DNA of 35,027 nt from a virus: positions 1 to 35,027 of the IMG/VR virus record IMGVR_UViG_3300042544_004275; one strand, 5' to 3'. Of this stretch, positions 1 to 10,065 are shown in pieces (the first letter of the stretch is position 1; each line of letters opens with the position of its first letter). Both the position numbers and the translations under genes were made by a program. Under the pieces are notes generated by a model. The model saw only the letters and a program-made list of their open reading frames with translations. It made no database searches and had not been told where the DNA came from.

Positions 1-3000
1 CAGGGAATTTGAAGCTGCCTGTTTCACCGAATAACTCTTCCTTCACCACCTGAACGTGGTGCTGTTTCTGTTTGTGACGGATGCGGTAAGTGACCCTTCG
101 GCTGGTGTTGCCATCCTCATCCACCGCATAAACATTCAACTCGCCACTGGCTTCGTCCTTCAAGTTGAGCGAAACGTCGGTGGCCTCCTGCACTAAGATC
201 TTCGATAGCGCCTCCTCGGGGGTCTCCTTTCCAAGTGTGTAAATCACTGACTTTGCGCCTTTGGGGATGGCGATGCGGATCTTGGCCCCATCCTCAATTT
301 CCCAAATGTTTCCCTGTACCTTCGTCACGTGATCGGTGGGTGAAATCTCCGGATCTGGAACGAGGGGCTTGATGTTCTCGATGGCGGTTTTTGACTGCTC
401 CCACTTGGCTTTGTAGGCGGCGGTTTGCAGGGAGGTCCAACCACTGACAGCACCTAGACCCCAGGATTTCGGCAGTGCAGTCATCAGCTTGGCGTCGAAT
501 GCGGTGGCCGAGTCTGAAAGAACCGTCAGCAAGCGTTGGGCATCTTCGTGATCGTCGCACCGAAGCGGGTCGCGTTGGTCGGAAGTCAGTGCTTCATACC
601 ACTCCTCGACCGCCTTCTCGCACTCGACCATGTCTCCCTCCTTGCCGTGGACATCGAGAATCGCCGCAGCGACTTCACGTTGGGCCTTCACAAGCCCGCC
701 GTTCAGTTTCTTGACATCGGAGGCAAATGCGGCAGCCCAGGTCTTGGCATCTGCCGCGCCGATGGAATCGACCGGCTCGCCAGCATAGACCTCAGGAAGG
801 CGCTTTAGAAGCACTTCAAACCCATCGGCATGCAGGTCATCCAGCAGTTGTTTGAGGTTGCCCAGGCGCATGCGGTCGGCCACCGGATGAAGCTCCCCTA
901 CCTTCGCTACGGAAGGCAGGCCCTTCCACCACTCCCGGATTGCCTCATGCGCACCAGCCACCGTTCGTAGTTCACCTTGCGCGACAGAAGGCGCGCCGAC
1001 AGCTTTTGCGACTGCATCAATGAACTCGCGCTGGGCGGCCGTAATCTCCCGGACAGCAAGTTCAATCTTGCATGAAGGTTCGCTAACAGCTTTGGCGATG
1101 GCCTCGTAGCTGCCGAGATCACCCGCTTCCGTGTGGGTCGAATCGGTGAAGATCCGGAGGCGTTCTCCGAATGCCCTGACGGCGTGAGCAAGTGCCAGCA
1201 CCAGCATGGTCCCCCCTGCTCCGTAAGGTGCAGCTCGCATCTCGCGTAGAAAATCAGCGAGAACCAAGGATTCGCTGGGACCCAGCCCATCCAACCGGCC
1301 GATCAGTTTCTTGAGAGCCGGAAACTTGGCGTCGATCTTCGCGGGATTACTTTCCACGGCGAACTCGGTGACGGGGCCGTTGTTTCGCAGGCGGATCAAG
1401 GCACCACAACCTGTCAGTAGCACACTTTGAAGATAGCGCTTCTCGCCATGGTTGCCGGCGCTACCATTGTCGATCTGCACCGGCGAATCCGTATCCAACA
1501 GCTCTTCTACCGCTTGCTTGAGCGGGGTGTTCGAGTTCTTCTGCCACTTCTCGTCGTGGATGAAGTTCAGGTCGGGGTGCTTGATCTGGCAACGCTCCTT
1601 GTAGAGTCGTTCGCAGAGCATGTCGGCAGGTTTATGCGGCTGCTGCGGCTTCTCGATCAGAAGCTTGCCGTGTTCTTCGAACCAACTCGCCTGCGACCCG
1701 CTTAAGAGCGAATTCACAACTCCTTTGATGTTCGGCAGGTAGCCGTCGTTCACGCCGTCGTCGAGCATGTCGCGGATTCGGGCCACGGTTTGGGCAGGAT
1801 GCTTGTCGGCTTCTCCGGGTGCGATCAGATGCCGGCAAGCGATGACGCGGCGGAGATCGTCGCGGAAAGGCGTCGGCTCGTGAGGAACGGCAACAAGGAT
1901 GTTACCGGCGGGGATTGTCTTCACCGCGTCGCGCGCCAGCTTCACCTCTCCCTCGTCCTCGCAAAGGGCATAGACCGCGTGACCTTCATACGAAGTGGTG
2001 AACTTCGTAGCAGCCTTGGACGCCTCTTGTTCGAGCTGTGCCCACAGGTCAGGACCCAACTCCCGGCCACGCACAAAAACCCTTTTGAGACGCTTGTCCT
2101 CACTGAAAGCGAGGTTCCAACCATTAGCCGGGAGGAAATCTTCGGCACTCCCCGCCTGTTTCAGCAACTCTGTCACCGTGGCAGCCTTCTCGGTTTCTTC
2201 CGAGTCAGCGAAGTTGTCCACCAGAACCACCGGATCCTGGCCCTCTGACGAGCACAGCTCGTAAGTGTTTGAAGTTTTTCGAAGGTAGAGTGCTCCGGCC
2301 TTCTCCAGATCGCCCAAAAGCTTTTTCACTGCAATCTTCTCGGTGTTGCTGAGCGCATACCGCCCGAACTGGATGTTTTCCAGCGTGGTGGAGATCCCGC
2401 ACAAGGAGTAAATCAGGATGGTTCTCAGCAGTGCCGTGCGGTCATCACTGGGTTCATCAAAGAGTTCCTCCTTCACGCTCTTGCGCAGTGCCTGGAGGCT
2501 GTTCGCGTAGCCATTCACCAAGGTCCGCTGCGTGTCGAGCAGCTCCCGGCTAGAGGGCGACAACTCCTTTTCGAAAAAGGTGAAAAGCTGGTCCACCAGA
2601 TACAGGCGCAGGGCACCATTGGATCCAGCGATCTCGTTCTTGGCGATGAAGTCCGCATACGAGCCAGACTCGGTGACGGCACCCCCGCCGGAGAAGAATG
2701 TGAAAGTGCTCCGAACGTCGGAGCCAATCTCGGAGGAGAGCTTTAGCAGACAGCTCAACGCCATCGGATGCATGCCGTAGATGTCCTCCAGAACCCTCTC
2801 CCGGATTCGGGCGGTGTCGGTGATCCAGGGGAAGAGCTTCAGTGAGACGCACTCAGGTGTGAGCTTGTCGAAGACACCCTCCTTAGGCTTCACCTCGGTC
2901 TTCCATACATCGCTGCCCTTTTCGGTCTCAACGATGGCACCGATGATCTCCTCGATGCCCTCGTTGGCCAGAGGCACCTGGGTGATCCGGGCGTCCATCA

Positions 3001-3943
3001 CCGCAGCCGTCGTCTGGTTGGTGCGCTCGGCGTAGTCCTTGAAGCTCTTGTGGATACAACCCACGAACACGACATTGGCTTCGTGCTGGCAGATGTCCTC
3101 CATGAAAGCCTGCATCACGGCAGTGTCGTATTTCGCGCTCTGCAGCACGGCTGTGCCGAACTCATCGAAGAAAACCGCAAGCCCCTTAAACTTTGTCTTG
3201 AAGTCGTCGCTGCGGATGAGATTTCGGACGATTGAGACTAAGTTGCCGGACTTCGGCTTGAACTCGTCTCCCTGAGCAAGCTGGTGGGCCTCCTGGAATT
3301 GGTTCATGGCCTCGCGCTTGAATCCCTTCAGTCCGGCACGCAGGGCGGCGATGGGAGTGCCTGGAGCCACCTGCTCCAGCGCCTTGACGAAGTCTGCGTA
3401 GAAGTCCCGGACTCCCTTCTTGTCCTTCGCGGCCTTTTCCCACTCTGCCAGCTTCCGCTCCGCTTCGTCGAACTCGGTGAATTTGGCGACATCCACACCG
3501 CGCTCCTCACAGGCCTCAACGATCGCCCGCAGCACCTCGTCCTCAAACTTCCGCCCGGAACCGTAGTCACAGAGCGCCACGAGGAACTGCCCGCCTTTGC
3601 GTACGTTCTTGAGTTGCTTCGCCTTCTCGGCGTCGAGCTTTGTGTAGTTCTCGTAGAAACCCTTCAGGCTAGGGTCATCGCTGCTTTTGCCCAAAACGTT
3701 CGCCAGCATCAGGCAAAGGTGGGATTTACCGGTGCCGTAGCTGCCGCTCAATAGGTAGAACTTTTTGTCGTTCGGCATATAGAGTCCGCGACAAATCCGC
3801 TCCAGGGCGTTGCGGTGGGCTTTGGTGGGGCGATACATCGCCATCCGGCCACTATTTTCGTCCTCCTCACGGAGGGCGCTACGAAGTTGGACGAAGTTTG
3901 CGTAACCTCCGCGGACTTTAACGATTTCTGCAATCTTGGACAT
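1..3943 (-). CDS. BrxC/PglY-like P-loop ATPase, C-terminus cut by window edge
   Basis: The frame is open from the ATG at 3943 to the left edge, giving at least 1314 residues; the end lies outside the window. A Walker A (GSYGTGKS, about residues 67-74) follows the phrase FYLLS, and a Walker B-like FFDEFG sits near residue 260. Size, early P-loop and place beside a PglX-like methylase fit the large ATPases of BREX/Pgl systems (BrxC, PglY), which are thought to act with the methylase in sensing or blocking phage DNA. Family assignment is from motif style and context, not from an alignment; another large AAA-type defence ATPase is possible. It is the last visible gene of the operon, 30 nt after the OLD gene, and further genes may follow to the left. 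Confidence 0.7.
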   Translation of the reverse strand, partial: MSKIAEIVKVRGGYANFVQLRSALREEDENSGRMAMYRPTKAHRNALERICRGLYMPNDKKFYLLSGSYGTGKSHLCLMLANVLGKSSDDPSLKGFYENYTKLDAEKAKQLKNVRKGGQFLVALCDYGSGRKFEDEVLRAIVEACEERGVDVAKFTEFDEAERKLAEWEKAAKDKKGVRDFYADFVKALEQVAPGTPIAALRAGLKGFKREAMNQFQEAHQLAQGDEFKPKSGNLVSIVRNLIRSDDFKTKFKGLAVFFDEFGTAVLQSAKYDTAVMQAFMEDICQHEANVVFVGCIHKSFKDYAERTNQTTAAVMDARITQVPLANEGIEEIIGAIVETEKGSDVWKTEVKPKEGVFDKLTPECVSLKLFPWITDTARIRERVLEDIYGMHPMALSCLLKLSSEIGSDVRSTFTFFSGGGAVTESGSYADFIAKNEIAGSNGALRLYLVDQLFTFFEKELSPSSRELLDTQRTLVNGYANSLQALRKSVKEELFDEPSDDRTALLRTILIYSLCGISTTLENIQFGRYALSNTEKIAVKKLLGDLEKAGALYLRKTSNTYELCSSEGQDPVVLVDNFADSEETEKAATVTELLKQAGSAEDFLPANGWNLAFSEDKRLKRVFVRGRELGPDLWAQLEQEASKAATKFTTSYEGHAVYALCEDEGEVKLARDAVKTIPAGNILVAVPHEPTPFRDDLRRVIACRHLIAPGEADKHPAQTVARIRDMLDDGVNDGYLPNIKGVVNSLLSGSQASWFEEHGKLLIEKPQQPHKPADMLCERLYKERCQIKHPDLNFIHDEKWQKNSNTPLKQAVEELLDTDSPVQIDNGSAGNHGEKRYLQSVLLTGCGALIRLRNNGPVTEFAVESNPAKIDAKFPALKKLIGRLDGLGPSESLVLADFLREMRAAPYGAGGTMLVLALAHAVRAFGERLRIFTDSTHTEAGDLGSYEAIAKAVSEPSCKIELAVREITAAQREFIDAVAKAVGAPSVAQGELRTVAGAHEAIREWWKGLPSVAKVGELHPVADRMRLGNLKQLLDDLHADGFEVLLKRLPEVYAGEPVDSIGAADAKTWAAAFASDVKKLNGGLVKAQREVAAAILDVHGKEGDMVECEKAVEEWYEALTSDQRDPLRCDDHEDAQRLLTVLSDSATAFDAKLMTALPKSWGLGAVSGWTSLQTAAYKAKWEQSKTAIENIKPLVPDPEISPTDHVTKVQGNIWEIEDGAKIRIAIPKGAKSVIYTLGKETPEEALSKILVQEATDVSLNLKDEASGELNVYAVDEDGNTSRRVTYRIRHKQKQHHVQVVKEELFGETGSFKFP

Positions 3944-3973
3944 AGGAAGAAGTAATATGGAGATCTAACACGC

Positions 3974-5953
3974 CTACTGGGCGAACTTCTGATTGACGGC
4001 TTTGAATGCTGCCTCAAATCGCCTGAGTGTCGCTTCGGATAGCGTCGCTTCGTGCTGTGAAGAGACCAGCATCCTCGCGGGACGATAGTGATTGAATCTG
4101 TCACGGCCCATGAGCCTATTGATTTGTGGCAAAATCCGCTGGCCCGCCTGAATCTGGTCGAGCCGGATTGTCACGACTTCTCCGCTGAATGCAGCGTTGA
4201 AAAGATCAAGATACTCCTGCGGCTCGAAGAGGTCTTCGAGATCGGCAACATCTCCGACGCTCGCAAACTTGTCGAAAAACATGATTTGCTTCTCGCGAAT
4301 GATTTTCTCGCTGATCAGATCTTCGAGCCGTCGCTTACCTTTTTGGTCGGTGAATGTATCCAACAAGCAGGCGATATTCAGCTTCGAACCTCTAAGCAGT
4401 GAGACGAAAGACGTCACCTTGTCGAGCCCGCCTGCGGGAACTATGGTGACTGAATCGTGAAGCCCTTCCATTCCCTTTGCAGCCAGAACGGCGGACAAGT
4501 GCGTCAGAATTACCAAATCTGCCGCCCCTTCCACGATCAGGTTGTTTCTTGAGACGAACAGGTTCTGGGCGATGTCATACCCCAAGGCGGCCTGTAGCGG
4601 GAAAAGAGTGTCGGCGTCCCGTTCCTGGATGGAATCTGAAACAACACTGCCTTCCGGACCGTCGTAAATGGTTCGCACGCGATGGAGCCCATGGCTTTCG
4701 ACCATGAAGGGCGAATGGGTGGAATACAGAATCTGATAGTTATCCGAAAGACCTTCGATGTAACGAAGGAGGTCCGCTTGAGCGGAAGCATGGAGATTGA
4801 GTCCAGGCTCATCAAGGAGCAGAATGAAATTCGAGTTCTTGTCTTCCTGAATCTTACTGAACCACACAAGGAATGAAAAAAACCAGTTGAATCCTTTGCT
4901 TCGCTTGCCCAATGGCAAGGTCATCATGTGCTTGGTATTTTCGACACGAATATTGAGAAACGGGCGAACTTCGCCATTGACATTGGCGCTTTCAATCATG
5001 AAGCGAACCCGAAGTTCGGTGTTGGTCTTCCAGTATTCAAAAAGTTCTTGGGTGATGAAATTGGCGGTGGCTTCTAGTTCAGCCACGTAACTCTCAAAAC
5101 GGTCGTTCTGAACCAGTTCTTTAATGTCGATTTCAGCGAGTTCAAAGAGCGCAGCTGCGGTCTGCTCGTGCTCCGTCTCACGCTTTCCGGACTGAAGTTT
5201 TTGAATATCAACACGCGATGGCAGTTCGTAGTATTCGTCGTAATAGAGAAACCTTGGCACGAGCGGCGCAATGAACTTCGAATAGATGTAGTTCGCGATG
5301 GGCTCATCAATCAGCGGCTCCTTTAGTCGAAACTGGTCCAGATCTGCCAACAGTCTGAGTATGCTGGGCTCAGGGATTGGTGTGGGGGCAGCCCCTGCGG
5401 GTGGGGCTGCTGCCGCAGCCTGAGCTTGGGCGTGCTCCTGCTTCGCTTGGGTTTTGAGTTCGACCGCTGCCTCCATTGAGACAAGCCCCCTAAGTTTCGC
5501 TGCGTCGGCAGGATCGACTCCATCGTGCTTCGACAAGAAATGTTCAATGAACTTAGAAAAATTGACCTCGATGCCTTCAATCCAAATCGCGTTATTAAAG
5601 TCAGTCGTGATCGAAAAATCGGGCTCTTTGAGCACATCCTTCCCCACCTCCGATTCGATTTGCTCGATTACCGATTCCGAAATGCGGTAATGACTTGTAA
5701 CCACGTCCTCGATTTCACCCGACTTCTGATATTTCTTGAGTTCTTTCCTTGGGTAGTCGTCAGTTGTTGAGAACCGGAACGCAGGGTCCGCGCTGAAATA
5801 ATTGGTTTTGGCAATTGCTTGAAGAACGGCTGTCTTGCCGGACTCATTCTTCCCAACCAAGACTGTAACGCGATCATCCACATCGAAGCGCTGTGGCTTT
5901 TCGATGCACTTGTATTTGTGGATTTCGACTGCGATTAGGTGGATGCTTTTCAT
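3974..5953 (-). CDS. OLD-family ATPase with C-terminal TOPRIM nuclease domain
   Basis: 659 residues. An ABC/SMC-type ATPase is split around an inserted region: Walker A GKNESGKT (34-41), Walker B LLLDEPG (378-384) and H-loop STHSPF (411-416). An Ala/Pro/Gln-rich linker lies at about 172-196. A TOPRIM-like domain follows, with VEGAAD (474-479), an Asp in LLDTFTD (531-537) and DLEDLF (571-576). OLD proteins are DNA nucleases found alone or in defence operons such as Gabija. The ATG overlaps the stop of the PglX-like gene by 4 nt, so translation is probably coupled. An OLD nuclease inside a BREX-like operon is unusual and may supply the cutting activity that classical BREX lacks; that role is inference. 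Confidence 0.85.
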   Translation of the reverse strand: MKSIHLIAVEIHKYKCIEKPQRFDVDDRVTVLVGKNESGKTAVLQAIAKTNYFSADPAFRFSTTDDYPRKELKKYQKSGEIEDVVTSHYRISESVIEQIESEVGKDVLKEPDFSITTDFNNAIWIEGIEVNFSKFIEHFLSKHDGVDPADAAKLRGLVSMEAAVELKTQAKQEHAQAQAAAAAPPAGAAPTPIPEPSILRLLADLDQFRLKEPLIDEPIANYIYSKFIAPLVPRFLYYDEYYELPSRVDIQKLQSGKRETEHEQTAAALFELAEIDIKELVQNDRFESYVAELEATANFITQELFEYWKTNTELRVRFMIESANVNGEVRPFLNIRVENTKHMMTLPLGKRSKGFNWFFSFLVWFSKIQEDKNSNFILLLDEPGLNLHASAQADLLRYIEGLSDNYQILYSTHSPFMVESHGLHRVRTIYDGPEGSVVSDSIQERDADTLFPLQAALGYDIAQNLFVSRNNLIVEGAADLVILTHLSAVLAAKGMEGLHDSVTIVPAGGLDKVTSFVSLLRGSKLNIACLLDTFTDQKGKRRLEDLISEKIIREKQIMFFDKFASVGDVADLEDLFEPQEYLDLFNAAFSGEVVTIRLDQIQAGQRILPQINRLMGRDRFNHYRPARMLVSSQHEATLSEATLRRFEAAFKAVNQKFAQ

Positions 5954-8900
5954 GGCTGGAATCGGTCAAATTCTTCGAGGGCTTTGCGCTTGGATTGGTA
6001 TTCGCCGAAGGCGGCGAGTTCTTTGCGGCGGAGGACGGGGAAGGTGTCGAGGATGTAGGCGAATTCGTCGCGGGTGAGGCCGTAGAGGTGGGCGATGAGG
6101 GCGTCGAGTTCGGCGCGGGTCTGGGCGCGGTCGCCGTCGTCGCGGCGGTCGGGCTTGCGGTCGTGCAAGCCGCAGGCCGGGGACCAGGTGGAGGTGATGC
6201 TAGCATAGCTTTCAGCCAGACGCTCGCGCAGCGCCCGCTCATGCGCCGGGCCGTAGGCAGGCGGCGGCGTAGCCAGGGCGTCGAGCGTGTCCGCCGGAAT
6301 CTGCGGGAAAACTTCCTCCCAGAGGTCAGCGTATTCGTCGGTGGTGCAGACGAGGCGTAGGGCGAGGGCGACGACGGGCCAGAAGTAGGTTGGGTCCCGC
6401 GGGTCGCCGCAGCCAAGGCGGGGGACGGGGAGGGTTTCGACAATATGCATGTCGAGCTGGAGCGTGATCTTGAAACGAACGATGAAGTCGCAAGACACGG
6501 AATTAAGGACTCCGCACAGAAATAGAGTCTGAGCGGCCGTAATTGATTCAATAGGCTCGCCGGTCTCCTGATGCGGAACGAATCTTCTCACAATTACGCA
6601 CTTGTCGGTGCAAGCTACCTTAGCTGGCACCACTGTAGCAATCATTGAGCGAATATCCGTGCTTCGAGCAACTCGGCGAAAGCCTAACCGGTATTGGAAG
6701 CAGTCCAAAATTTTAACGGGCCTATTTTTGCGAACAAGTTGTCGCCAGTATCCAGTTGCCTCATTCTCCCGGAGTGTCTTCTCTGTGATCCATGCGCGGG
6801 GAGTCGCAAATTGATCATCGAATTGAAAGATCATCTTTCCCTCAAAAACGGGACGACCATCGCCCGATTCGTTGAAAAGCTTCCGGTCGCTACTGATATT
6901 GTATTCCTGGGATTGCTTAAAGCTCCATGCATGCGGGATGTCTTCAGAAAGCAGGGGATTCCCGCAGTAAATCTTATCAGCGATCAAGACGTCCACTGAG
7001 GTATTTACTTCAATGATGCTCAGTGAATTCGGCGCGAAACGGTTGACCTGAGCAAGCGATAGAGAAGGGGCATGTTCTTCGATATATGGAAGCCGACGCG
7101 GATCATGCTGCATGAAGGCACATTTAAAGGAAGTTGTGGTCCCTCCGGCCCGCGCTACAAGGGTGATGATTTTGAAACTGTTGTGAACTGCCGTGAAAAT
7201 CTCCGGATGACGATTCTCGAAACAGTAAAGCGTCGTGATGTCTGTATTGTCGAAAAAGTAACGACGAAGCCCCAACGCACTCGCATCAGTATAGAATCCG
7301 CTTGGGCATAAAATACCGATAAAACCTCCAGACCTGAGAGCCTGTATGAAGCGTTCTAGAAAGGCGCGGTATAGATCAATTTTGCCCTGCGTGAGGCATT
7401 TGTATGCCGTTGGTTCTTTGAAGAAGGCGCTGCCGAAGGTGAAAAGCTCCTGATACTCGGCCCATTTCTCGTCTAGTGCTGGATGCTGAGCATGTAGTTC
7501 ACGAATTCGTCTAGCTGCCTTATCTCCTTCCAGTGAGCGGAATCCGAGATCGTAATCAGAGTAGAACTCTTGCGTCTTCGGCTCCATCACATCCCATGGC
7601 GGATTTCCGACAGTCGCGCTAAAGCCGGCATTTTCCTTACCGCCGAACACATCGGGGAACTCCAGTGGCCAATGGAAAAAATTGTGACGATCACGCAGAG
7701 CACAGACACGCTGCCATACGGAGACAAGATCAAGCCGCAGTTCTCGCTCAGACTTCCCATTATGGAAATGGCTTAGTAAATCGGCATAATCCATGGGCTG
7801 GATACTGCTATCCATGAGATAGGCCGTGTGTAGATCAGCAAGTGGACCAAAGGCTTGGTGCAATTCAGTGCTGGCTTCCTCGAAGGTTGATCGCTGCCGG
7901 TCCGTGTCGTCCTCAGCAAGCTCGTTGATGGCCGCGATGCTTTCCGCAGCCCCATGGATACTTGTGGCTCGGGATTCGGATTTGAGGAAACCAAACGTTT
8001 TCTGAGCGCTACGGGCTTCCTCTAGAATTTTCTTAGTGTCTTTCCTGCGTTCAGGGATGGATTTTAGGGCAGCGAGGTCCCGCAGTCCTATGAGACTATT
8101 CCCGCAGCGCAGGTGGTGGTCGAGGAAGGTGAGCTTGTGGTCTCGGGCGAAGCAATTGAGCCAGAGGGCGAGCTTGGCAAGATTGACGGCGAGCGGATTG
8201 AGGTCGGCCCCGTAGAGGCAGTGGCGGGTGATGAGACGCCGCCAGTGGTTGGGCGCGCCAGTGATGCCGGAGGGCGCGCCGGGCAACGGCTCGATTCGGG
8301 CGAGCAGTCCAGTAACGAAGTCTGCCATGAGGTTGGCGGCGGCGACGAGGAAGTGGCCGCTGCCCATGGCGAGATCGCAGACCTTGTAGGTGAGCACCTC
8401 GCGTTTCACGAAGTCGTGGATCAACTCCTCGGCGGCGCGTAGGGCACCACGGCGGGCGGCCTCGTCGAAACCGGCGCGGGTTTGTTCGAGGTATTCTCGG
8501 AAGCGGCTTTCGCATGTGGCCTCCCACCGCTCGCGCAGGGGTTGGATGACGGCTTTTTCCACCAGGAAGCGGACCAGTGATTCCGGCGTATAGTAGGAGC
8601 CGGACTGTTTCCGCTCCAGGGCGGTCTCGCCGAAGAAGATGTCGCCCGCCTTGATCCGGATGTCGCCATCCTGGGCGCGTTGGCCGGCGGCGGGCAGGGT
8701 TTGCCAGCTATTCTTGGTGCGGCGGCGCAGGTAGTCGGTATCGGCCAGGCGCACCTTGTATTCGAGGATTGCCTCATACATTTCGCCGAGGTGGCGGACC
8801 TCCAGGTCCTGGTAGGGAATGGCGTATTCGGTGCCCGCCTCCGCATCGAGCGGATCGACGAAGGCGAGCCAGTAGAGCGCGTGCCAGAGGAAGTCATTGC

Positions 8901-10065
8901 GCAGGCGGTGGCGGCCGAGGAATTTCTCCTCTTGGTCGTCGAACAGCCCGCCATTGTAGCCCATGATGCCGTAGGTAATGTCGCCCTCGTTGACGGCCTG
9001 GACCAAGCCCTTAAGGTGGTGCCAGAGTTCGTAGCCGTGGTGGTCGTTGCGTTCGTTCCAGCGGAACTTGCGGGCTTCCTTGCAGAGAGCGCGGATCGAG
9101 TGCGGCGCGTAGATGTCCGCGTGGCGTTCCTCGGACGGCAGAAGCTTGCGGGCCTCGGCGTAAAACAGGAAGAGGCAGCGGTAGAGCAACTTGACCGAGC
9201 TCTCAAACACCTCGCGGCGCTCGTCCTCAGTGTAGGCGTCGCCGGTGCGCGGGGTGTCGGCGATGAAGCCATTGCAGATGTAGCGCAGCACGCCATCGAC
9301 CTGGCCGAGCAGCGGGGACTTCACCCGCGCTTCGAGCACGGCTTCGGAGACCTCGCCATCGAGGTCGAGACGCGAGAGGTAGATGCCGGCCTTGCGTTCC
9401 TTTTCAGCGTCGGTTTCGATGGCCTCCTCTTCCTCCTCCTCGCCGGATTCGGCGCGCTTCTGGCGTTTCACTTTTAGGCCGAGGGCCTTGAACTGCCTGG
9501 CCTTTTCCTTGTCGTAGTCATCACGTTCAACCGGGACGAAGCAGTCGGCATGGAAGAAGCGCTCGAAGAGGGCGTAGGCGATTTCGTCCTGGGCGGTGAG
9601 GGCTGTGGCGAGATCGAGTTCCACATGGTCCTCGAAGGGCTTGGCCGATTTGGTCGAGTAGAGCCGCCAGGTGGCACCATTGGTGAGGATGCCCCAGTTG
9701 AGTTTCTTTTCGCGCAGGGCGGTGACGAGTTTGGCGGGCCAGAAGCGGCCGACCGACTGGTCGTCGAGGTCGGCATCGGGTTCGACGAGGTAGAGCAGGG
9801 CGACGCTGTTTTGAAAGCTGTAGTCGTCGTAGAGCGAGTGGAGACCGCGGCCGTAAGTCACGCCGGAGAGTTCCTGGATGGTGAAGCCGAGGTTGCCGAG
9901 CGCGGCCTTGACGAAGGATTTCCAAAGAGTGGAGGCACCCGCCGCATCCCGGCGCTGCCAACTCTGGCTGAGGGTGACCAACCGTCCTTGGGCATCGTCC
10001 GGGCATGCGATGTCCTCTTGGACGGAATCAAGAAAGATGGTGCTGAAGAGACCGGCGTTATTCAT
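5950..10065 (-). CDS. PglX-like adenine-N6 DNA methyltransferase (possibly type IIG-like)
   Basis: 1371 residues. The N-terminal part carries WGILTNGATWRLY (124-136), which recalls the N-terminal nuclease-like regions of type I/IIG restriction enzymes. An acidic linker lies at about 207-220. The methylase core has SGSYYTP (488-494), motif I DLAMGSGHF (564-572), GADLNP (619-624) and the catalytic NPPW (821-824), the gamma-class amino-methyltransferase set seen in PglX and Eco57I-type enzymes. The C-terminal roughly 500 residues should hold target recognition. The DNA coding for about residues 660-1210 is visibly AT-richer than its flanks, as expected for an exchanged recognition module. It is longer than typical PglX (about 1200 residues). 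The start overlaps the preceding gene by 4 nt. Confidence 0.88.
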   Translation of the reverse strand: MNNAGLFSTIFLDSVQEDIACPDDAQGRLVTLSQSWQRRDAAGASTLWKSFVKAALGNLGFTIQELSGVTYGRGLHSLYDDYSFQNSVALLYLVEPDADLDDQSVGRFWPAKLVTALREKKLNWGILTNGATWRLYSTKSAKPFEDHVELDLATALTAQDEIAYALFERFFHADCFVPVERDDYDKEKARQFKALGLKVKRQKRAESGEEEEEEAIETDAEKERKAGIYLSRLDLDGEVSEAVLEARVKSPLLGQVDGVLRYICNGFIADTPRTGDAYTEDERREVFESSVKLLYRCLFLFYAEARKLLPSEERHADIYAPHSIRALCKEARKFRWNERNDHHGYELWHHLKGLVQAVNEGDITYGIMGYNGGLFDDQEEKFLGRHRLRNDFLWHALYWLAFVDPLDAEAGTEYAIPYQDLEVRHLGEMYEAILEYKVRLADTDYLRRRTKNSWQTLPAAGQRAQDGDIRIKAGDIFFGETALERKQSGSYYTPESLVRFLVEKAVIQPLRERWEATCESRFREYLEQTRAGFDEAARRGALRAAEELIHDFVKREVLTYKVCDLAMGSGHFLVAAANLMADFVTGLLARIEPLPGAPSGITGAPNHWRRLITRHCLYGADLNPLAVNLAKLALWLNCFARDHKLTFLDHHLRCGNSLIGLRDLAALKSIPERRKDTKKILEEARSAQKTFGFLKSESRATSIHGAAESIAAINELAEDDTDRQRSTFEEASTELHQAFGPLADLHTAYLMDSSIQPMDYADLLSHFHNGKSERELRLDLVSVWQRVCALRDRHNFFHWPLEFPDVFGGKENAGFSATVGNPPWDVMEPKTQEFYSDYDLGFRSLEGDKAARRIRELHAQHPALDEKWAEYQELFTFGSAFFKEPTAYKCLTQGKIDLYRAFLERFIQALRSGGFIGILCPSGFYTDASALGLRRYFFDNTDITTLYCFENRHPEIFTAVHNSFKIITLVARAGGTTTSFKCAFMQHDPRRLPYIEEHAPSLSLAQVNRFAPNSLSIIEVNTSVDVLIADKIYCGNPLLSEDIPHAWSFKQSQEYNISSDRKLFNESGDGRPVFEGKMIFQFDDQFATPRAWITEKTLRENEATGYWRQLVRKNRPVKILDCFQYRLGFRRVARSTDIRSMIATVVPAKVACTDKCVIVRRFVPHQETGEPIESITAAQTLFLCGVLNSVSCDFIVRFKITLQLDMHIVETLPVPRLGCGDPRDPTYFWPVVALALRLVCTTDEYADLWEEVFPQIPADTLDALATPPPAYGPAHERALRERLAESYASITSTWSPACGLHDRKPDRRDDGDRAQTRAELDALIAHLYGLTRDEFAYILDTFPVLRRKELAAFGEYQSKRKALEEFDRFQP

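Noticed and set aside
8680-9477. 265-residue plus-strand open frame inside the PglX-like gene
   Set aside because: It is an antisense shadow with repetitive Val/Ala/Gly content; the opposite strand carries clear methylase motifs.
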